DNA of 20,253 nt from an uncultured Bacteroidales bacterium. GTDB lineage: Bacteria; Bacteroidota; Bacteroidia; Bacteroidales; UBA932. Both the position numbers and the translations under genes were made by a program. Shown here piece after piece: positions 15,643-20,253 of the stretch (positions are counted from its first letter, which is position 1; each line of letters opens with the position of its first letter). The notes below the pieces were generated by a model. That model was not told the DNA's origin, did not search any database, and saw nothing but the letters and a program-made list of their open reading frames with translations. The stretch is taken from positions 1 to 20,253 of the forward strand of contig CAKVDS010000047.1 of the NCBI GenBank assembly GCA_934726455.1, given 5' to 3'.

Positions 15643-17058
15643 ATGCCATTCATAAATGACGACTTCATGCTTTCCAACGCCACAGCGAGAAAGCTATATC
15701 ACGAGCATGCAGAGAAGATGCCGATAATCGACTATCACTGCCACCTCGTACCTCAGCAGATTGCCGAGAACATACAGTTCAGGGACATCACGCAGCTCTG
15801 GCTCGTTGACGGACACTATGGAGACCACTACAAGTGGAGGGCCATGAGAGCCAACGGTGTCTCAGAAGACTATCTCACCGGCGGCAAGCACAGCGCCTGG
15901 GAGACTTTTGAGAAATGGGCTGAAACAGTCCCTTATACCATGCGCAACCCGCTCTACCACTGGACCCACCTCGAGCTCAGCAGGGTATTCGGAATCGACA
16001 AGCTCCTCAGCCCGGCTACAGCAAGGGAGATTTTCGACGAGTGCAACGCCAAACTTGCCACGGAAGAGTTCCGCGGACAGGCCCTCATCCGCAAGTTCGG
16101 AGTCGAGACCGTCTGCACCACAGACGACCCGGCAGATGACCTGCGCTGGCACAAGATGATCGCTGAACATCCGTTCGGCACCAAGGTCATCCCGGCTTGG
16201 AGACCTGACAAGGCGATGGCTATAGAAGATCCGGAATCATACAAGGCCTACCTCAAGAAGCTGGGCGAAGCCGCCGACATGGAGATCGACTCTTATACGG
16301 ACCTTCAGGAAGCCCTCCAGAAGCGCCACGACTTCTTCGCGTCAATGGGATGCAAACTCTCCGACCACGGTCTGGAGAACTTCTATTCTGAAGACTACAG
16401 GCCTTTCGAGATTGAGCTGATATTCAAGTCTGTGCTCCTCGGCAAGAAGCCTGGTGCGGCCGAACTCGCCAAGTTCCGCAGCGCATTCCTGCACGATCAG
16501 GCAGTGATGGACGCGGAAGCCGGCTGGGCGCAGCAGTTCCACATCGGAGCCATCCGCAACAACAACACCAAGATGTTCAACCTTGTCGGTCCGGACACCG
16601 GATACGATGCCATCCACGATCAGGAGATCGCGGCTGCAGGCAACAAGTTCTTCAACCGCCTCGCATCGGAGGACAAACTCACAAAGACCATCCTCTACTG
16701 CCTCAACCCTAAGGACAACGAGGTGATGATGACCATGGCCTACAACTTCAACGACGGCACCGTCCCGGGCAAGATGCAGTTCGGCTCAGGCTGGTGGTTC
16801 CTTGACCAGGAAGTCGGCATGCGCAGGCAGATGGACGCGCTTTCCGTGCTCGGCCTGTTCAGCCGCTTCGTCGGCATGCTGACCGACTCCCGCAGCTTCA
16901 TCAGCTACCCTCGCCACGAATATTTCCGCCGCATCCTCTGCGATGTCGTCGGCACTGATGTGGAGAACGGCAAACTGCCGGCATCGGAGATGGAAAGGAT
17001 AGGCCGGATGATTGAGGACATCTCATACAACAATGCCAAGAACTACTTTAATTTCTAA
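15643..17058 (+). CDS. uxaC: uronate isomerase UxaC
   Basis: UxaC converts D-galacturonate to D-tagaturonate and D-glucuronate to D-fructuronate in the cytoplasm. At 471 residues it is the usual length and carries the amidohydrolase-superfamily marks of the family: IIDYHCHLVP (28-37), RDITQLWLVDGHYGDHYKWRAMR, VCTTDDPADDL, AWRPDKA, QFHIGAIRNNN and a C-terminal SYPRHEYFRRILCD. The frame extends to a TTG at 15622, but the ATG at 15643 gives the standard start (MPFINDDFMLSN) and lies at a proper distance from the promoter-like box. It serves both acids that this cluster would release: galacturonate from pectin and glucuronate from the GH115 substrate. The next enzymes (UxaB/UxuB, UxaA/UxuA) are not in the window. 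Confidence 0.97.
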   Translation: MPFINDDFMLSNATARKLYHEHAEKMPIIDYHCHLVPQQIAENIQFRDITQLWLVDGHYGDHYKWRAMRANGVSEDYLTGGKHSAWETFEKWAETVPYTMRNPLYHWTHLELSRVFGIDKLLSPATAREIFDECNAKLATEEFRGQALIRKFGVETVCTTDDPADDLRWHKMIAEHPFGTKVIPAWRPDKAMAIEDPESYKAYLKKLGEAADMEIDSYTDLQEALQKRHDFFASMGCKLSDHGLENFYSEDYRPFEIELIFKSVLLGKKPGAAELAKFRSAFLHDQAVMDAEAGWAQQFHIGAIRNNNTKMFNLVGPDTGYDAIHDQEIAAAGNKFFNRLASEDKLTKTILYCLNPKDNEVMMTMAYNFNDGTVPGKMQFGSGWWFLDQEVGMRRQMDALSVLGLFSRFVGMLTDSRSFISYPRHEYFRRILCDVVGTDVENGKLPASEMERIGRMIEDISYNNAKNYFNF

Positions 17059-17062
17059 AAAT

Positions 17063-17482
17063 ATGGACTACACGAAGAACCCCAACTATATCAAGGCCCT
17101 CGAGTATATGGCAGGCACGGACCTGAACTCTCTCGAGAACGGCAAACACATCATTGACGGGGACAATCTCTTTGTCAACATCGTGGATTCCCAGATGAAG
17201 ACTCCGGAGCAGGCCCGTCTCGAAGTGCACGACAAGTACATCGACATCCAGGTTCCCCTCTCAAAGGATGAGAGCTTCGGAGTAAAGCCGCGCAGCGAAT
17301 GCCGCGAGGCCGACGGCGACTTCAACACCGAAAAGGACATTCTCTTCTACAAGGACAAGGATTGGGAGACCGTCACAGTCAAGGCCGGAGAGAAGATTGT
17401 ATTCGCGCCTGAAACGGCCCACGCCCCTCTCATCGGCGAAGGCGCCATCCACAAGGCCATTTTCAAGGTGAAAGTGGCGTAA
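17063..17482 (+). CDS. YhcH/YjgK/YiaL family protein (DUF386)
   Basis: A 139-residue cytoplasmic cupin-like protein of the YhcH/YjgK/YiaL family, whose members sit in sialate, uronate and galactoside operons and are thought to handle sugar anomers or epimers; the precise activity is unsettled. Family marks are LEVHDKYIDIQVPL (about 55-68), with the conserved His and Asp, the late APETAHAPLIGEG block, and a C-terminal KAIFKVKV. The frame is open upstream within uxaC, but the ATG at 17063, 4 nt after the uxaC stop, gives the right length. It ends 1 nt before GH115. Between UxaC and an alpha-glucuronidase, a role in making the right anomer or isomer of galacturonate or glucuronate for UxaC is a reasonable inference, not shown. 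Confidence 0.86.
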   Translation: MDYTKNPNYIKALEYMAGTDLNSLENGKHIIDGDNLFVNIVDSQMKTPEQARLEVHDKYIDIQVPLSKDESFGVKPRSECREADGDFNTEKDILFYKDKDWETVTVKAGEKIVFAPETAHAPLIGEGAIHKAIFKVKVA

Positions 17483-17483
17483 G

Positions 17484-19958
17484 ATGGGGACGCTGGTCAT
17501 ACTGGCGTTCCTGTGGTTCAACGGAGTTTCTCCTGTCACCATCAACGTATCACGCAACGCCGACCCTGTGGTCGGCGTTGCCGTTGATATGCTGCAGGAT
17601 GATCTGGAAGAAGTCACCGGACTCACACCGCGCCGGACAGGTGCCGGCGGCGCCACCGTCAAGATAATCCAATGCAACCGGGACAGGACAAGTCTTCGCC
17701 GGCTTGGAGTGCCTGCGGACATTGCCGACTCCCTGTCCTTTGTCAAAGAGGCTTTCTATATAGGGACCTGCGGCAGGCAGATCATAATTGCGGGCTCCGA
17801 TGGCCGCGGCACCGCATACGGGGCACTTGAACTCTCCCGTATGGCAGGAGTGTCTCCTTGGATCTGGTGGGGAGACTCGCATCCGGAAAAGCGCTGCTCA
17901 CTTGAACTCCCGGAGGGGTTCAGCACCTTCCAGCACCCGTCAGTCGAATACAGAGGGTTCTTCCTCAATGACGAAGACTGGGCTTTCAGGCCATGGAGCA
18001 CACAGACATTTTCCCCTCAAGACAATCCTGAGACGATAAGCGCGGATACATACCGGGAGCTTTTCAAACTCCTTCTCCGCCTGAGGGCGAACACCCTGTG
18101 GCCGGGGATGCATCCGGGCACAACCCCGTTCTTCAATGTCCCCGGTGCGCGGGAGGCTGCGGATTCATGCGGGATCTTCATCGGCACATCCCACTGCGAG
18201 CCTCTGCTGCGCAACAATGTGGGGGAATGGGACGAGTCGGCGCGCGGGAGGTATAACTATATGACAAACAGGCAGGGTGTTCTGGACTATTGGACGGAAC
18301 GGCTCATGGAGATGAAAGGGCGGCCGGGCCTGTACACCATAGGAATGAGGGGCATCCATGACGGCTCGATGGAGGGAGTGAAGACCCTGGAAGAGAAGAC
18401 CTCCGCCCTCCAGCAGGTGATTTACGACCAGAGGGAGCTTCTGCGGCGGCACGTCGGTGCGGACGTCCCGCAGATGTTCATGCCGTACAAGGAGGTGCTC
18501 GAAATCATGGAGAACGGGCTTGAAGTGCCGGATGATGTAACCATAGTGTGGTGCGATGACAACTACGGCTACATGACACGTCTCAGTTCAACCCGGCAGC
18601 AGACACGCAGCGGCGGGGCCGGCGTATACTATCATTTGAGCTATGCGGGCCGTCCGCATGACTGCCTGTGGCTGAGTTCTACCCAGCCCGGGCTCATATA
18701 CCATGAGATGCGGCAGGCCTATGACCACAATGTCCGCAAACTCTGGATAGCCAACGTACACGACCCGAAAGTGGCGGCTTATGATCTTGAACTGTTCCTT
18801 GACATGGCATGGGATATCCGCTCCGTCGGGCCGCAGAGCGTAAACAGCCATCTTTCAAGATGGCTTTGCAGGGAGTTCGGCGAAGCGGCCGGGACATTGC
18901 TCGCCCCTGCGATGACGGAGTATTACCGTTTGGCGGCGATGCGGCGTCCGGAGTTCATGGGCTGGAGTCAGGTTGAACTCTCCGACAGGAAGAGACACCC
19001 GGGCGGCCTGTCTGCTGTCTCGGATACAGAGTTCAGTTTCAGAGAATTCGGGGATGAGGCGCAGCGATACATAGATGGCCTGCGCAAAGTATCGGCCCGC
19101 GTTCTTGAGGCGAAAAAACTTATTCCGCAGCGAAGTGTGGACGCATATTTTGCATCCGTGGAATATCCGGTCAACGCGACAAGGGCCATGGCGGAAAAGA
19201 TGCTTTATGCCCAGAAAGCACGTGAGCGTACAAAGACGACTTATGCCCCGGGAATCTGGAAAACCGACAGCGTGATGATGGCTGCGGCAGCTGCAAGCCA
19301 GACAGCCTATCAAGAAATCAGAAGCCTTACCCGATACTATAATGATGTGATGTCCGGCGGAAAATGGCGTGGGCTGATGTGCGAACATCCGAGGGATCAG
19401 CATGTGTTCCGGGCACCTTCTTTGCCGGTGATGCTCAGCGATGAAGAATGCCGAGAATGGTCCAAAGCGGCAAATTCATGGAAAGCCGCCGCTTTGGACA
19501 GCTTGAGCGGGGACTGCCTCGCACGCAACGCCTGCGATTTCTCGTCGGCTTCTGCTGAGGTCACGCCTGTGCAGAATCTCGGTCACAGCGGAAATGCCGT
19601 ACCGGTTCCAAAGGGCGGGGCGCTGGATTACAGTTTCGAGACCGGCATTAGTGGCAAGACTGTACTGCGGATAGCCCTGATCCCTACACAGGCCAACGAC
19701 AAAGGGGATATCCGCTTTTCTCTCTCCATTGACGGCAGGAAGCCGCAGGTCTTCTCAATAAAAGAACCTTACCGCAGCGAGCAGTGGAAAGAGAACGTGA
19801 TGCGGGGCCAGAGGGTAGTGGAAATCCCGCTTGAAATCTCCGTCGGCGAGCATACACTGACTCTCTGTGCGCTCGACGACCACATCATCTTTGACCAGTG
19901 GATGCTGGACTTCAAGCCGGACCGCCGGTTCTACCTCTTCCCGACCCAGCCCTCTTGA
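17484..19958 (+). CDS. GH115 alpha-glucuronidase
   Basis: GH115 enzymes remove (4-O-methyl-)glucuronic acid from xylan, including internal residues; some act on arabinogalactan. The 824-residue protein has the family's signature order: GTAYGALELSRMAGVSPWIWWGD near the front, EYRGFFLNDEDW, LRANTLWPGMHP, IGTSHCEPLLRNN, GMRGIHDGSM, VWCDDNYGYMTRL, GVYYHLSYAGRPHDCLWLS and WIANVHDPK. A C-terminal beta domain follows from about 690 (QNLGHSGNAVPVPKGGALDYSFETG). It is slightly shorter than many relatives. The signal is short and has no basic residue (MGTLVILAFLWFNG), and an in-frame stop at 17469-17471 rules out a start further upstream. Next to GH3, GH43 and UxaC it makes sense as a source of glucuronate for the same isomerase that handles galacturonate. 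Confidence 0.93.
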   Translation: MGTLVILAFLWFNGVSPVTINVSRNADPVVGVAVDMLQDDLEEVTGLTPRRTGAGGATVKIIQCNRDRTSLRRLGVPADIADSLSFVKEAFYIGTCGRQIIIAGSDGRGTAYGALELSRMAGVSPWIWWGDSHPEKRCSLELPEGFSTFQHPSVEYRGFFLNDEDWAFRPWSTQTFSPQDNPETISADTYRELFKLLLRLRANTLWPGMHPGTTPFFNVPGAREAADSCGIFIGTSHCEPLLRNNVGEWDESARGRYNYMTNRQGVLDYWTERLMEMKGRPGLYTIGMRGIHDGSMEGVKTLEEKTSALQQVIYDQRELLRRHVGADVPQMFMPYKEVLEIMENGLEVPDDVTIVWCDDNYGYMTRLSSTRQQTRSGGAGVYYHLSYAGRPHDCLWLSSTQPGLIYHEMRQAYDHNVRKLWIANVHDPKVAAYDLELFLDMAWDIRSVGPQSVNSHLSRWLCREFGEAAGTLLAPAMTEYYRLAAMRRPEFMGWSQVELSDRKRHPGGLSAVSDTEFSFREFGDEAQRYIDGLRKVSARVLEAKKLIPQRSVDAYFASVEYPVNATRAMAEKMLYAQKARERTKTTYAPGIWKTDSVMMAAAAASQTAYQEIRSLTRYYNDVMSGGKWRGLMCEHPRDQHVFRAPSLPVMLSDEECREWSKAANSWKAAALDSLSGDCLARNACDFSSASAEVTPVQNLGHSGNAVPVPKGGALDYSFETGISGKTVLRIALIPTQANDKGDIRFSLSIDGRKPQVFSIKEPYRSEQWKENVMRGQRVVEIPLEISVGEHTLTLCALDDHIIFDQWMLDFKPDRRFYLFPTQPS

Positions 19959-19999
19959 ACGGCGGCAGGACAATCGTCATAGGCGACTTCTCTGTTCTG

Positions 20000-20039
20000 C
20001 CTCTCCCGGTTCAGCCATCCTCCTCTCCCGGCTCAAGCC
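20000..20039. repeat. imperfect direct repeat CCTCTCCCGGyTCA
   Basis: CCTCTCCCGGTTCAGCC (20000-20016) and CCTCTCCCGGCTCAAGCC (20022-20039) recur at 22-bp spacing just after the GH115 gene. The step is close to that of the palindrome array downstream, so both may stem from the same tandem-duplication process. Confidence 0.65.
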
Positions 20040-20086
20040 CGAGTCCGCATTGCTCCCCGCTAATCACACTGAGGGCCTGCACATCC

Positions 20087-20172
20087 GTGCGCACCAGAGG
20101 CCTTTCCACGCAGGAGATTGTCGCCGTGCGCACCAGGATGGTTCCGTGCGCACCAGGGGTTCTCGTGCGCAC
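20087..20172. repeat. array of GTGCGCAC palindromes at ~20-bp steps
   Basis: The perfect 8-bp palindrome GTGCGCAC occurs at 20087-20094, 20126-20133, 20146-20153 and 20165-20172. The first three continue as GTGCGCACCAG. Steps are 39, 20 and 19 bp, which is what one gets from five ~20-bp units with the second degraded (CCACGCAGG near 20106). Each copy is preceded by a pyrimidine-C. I saw no other exact copy in the window. Confidence 0.85.
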
Positions 20173-20186
20173 GCGGTGTGTTTTCC

Positions 20187-20235
20187 TGATTTAGGTTGAC
20201 TCGGTTTTGTCTTTTATAACTGATTTTAGTTGACT
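20187..20235. repeat. direct repeat TGATTT(A/T)(G/A)GTTGACT
   Basis: TGATTTAGGTTGACT (20187-20201) and TGATTTTAGTTGACT (20221-20235) agree at 13 of 15 bases, 34 bp apart, inside an AT-rich patch at the window edge. It could be a paired regulator site for a gene beyond the window. No activity can be proved from this alone. Confidence 0.55.
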
Positions 20236-20253
20236 TTTCGTCGTTATCCCTGT

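Larger units (their letters stand above)
19959..20253. other. non-coding right end with repeats
   Basis: I find no convincing gene here. Open frames continue past the GH115 stop but are proline-, serine- and arginine-rich read-throughs of repeats. The stretch holds an imperfect direct repeat, an array of GTGCGCAC palindromes and, in its AT-rich final 80 bases, a pair of TTGACT-containing repeats, so it may lead into a promoter of a gene beyond the window. No classic terminator with a T-tract follows GH115. Confidence 0.6.

Noticed and set aside
20087..20172. CRISPR array
   Set aside because: Repeats are only 8-11 bp, spacers about 9-28 bp and no cas genes are seen. It fits a short tandem palindrome array better.
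19898..20194. Possible small protein with repeated VRTR motifs after GH115
   Set aside because: It begins inside GH115 in another frame, and the VRTR repeats are just the GTGCGCAC DNA repeat translated. There is no sensible start site.

Overview
The window looks like chromosomal DNA from a fairly GC-rich member of the Bacteroidales (Bacteroidota). The reasons are the enzyme families present (short-chain-type threonine dehydrogenase, PL10-CE8, GH28, GH105, GH115, GH43, a DUF4861 lipoprotein), the lipoprotein signals on periplasmic enzymes, the weak Shine-Dalgarno sites, and two copies of a TAATTTTG box that fits the Bacteroidota -7 promoter element (TAnnTTTG). A guess narrower than the order would not be safe. 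Every long gene is intact.

Layout. (1) About 51-2616, minus strand: a housekeeping run read right to left, tdh (threonine dehydrogenase), a short YgjP-type metallopeptidase, rpiB and truB. (2) 2617-2691: a compact divergent promoter region. (3) 2692-9161, plus strand: kbl (the partner of tdh), followed only 6 nt later by a pectin block: GH28 polygalacturonase, GH105 unsaturated uronyl hydrolase, kduD, kduI and a DUF4861 lipoprotein. A strong intrinsic terminator follows at 9187-9226. (4) 9247-15589: a LamG-GH3 fusion, a GH43 enzyme and a PL10-CE8 bimodular pectate lyase/pectin esterase, tightly spaced. (5) 15643-19958: uxaC (with its own promoter-like box), a YhcH-family protein and a GH115 alpha-glucuronidase. 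(6) 19959-20253: non-coding DNA with several repeats, including four copies of the palindrome GTGCGCAC at roughly 20-bp steps.

How the genes fit together. CE8 would de-esterify homogalacturonan and PL10 would cut it, leaving 4,5-unsaturated ends. GH28 trims saturated ends and GH105 removes the unsaturated uronate. KduI and KduD turn the resulting 5-keto-4-deoxyuronate into 2-keto-3-deoxygluconate. Free galacturonate, and glucuronate released by GH115, both enter through UxaC. GH3 and GH43 probably remove xylose or arabinose. The set therefore deals with a pectin carrying, or lying next to, glucuronoxylan-type decorations. No SusC/SusD pair, regulator, transporter, kdgK, kdgA, uxaA or uxaB lies in the window, so it is a partial locus or a transporter-free CAZyme cluster.

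I see no clearly new defence, mobile or RNA-guided system. The best leads are the coupling of kbl to the pectin genes, the terminator only 20 nt before a start codon, the LamG-GH3 fusion, the DUF4861 lipoprotein, and the palindrome array at the right end.
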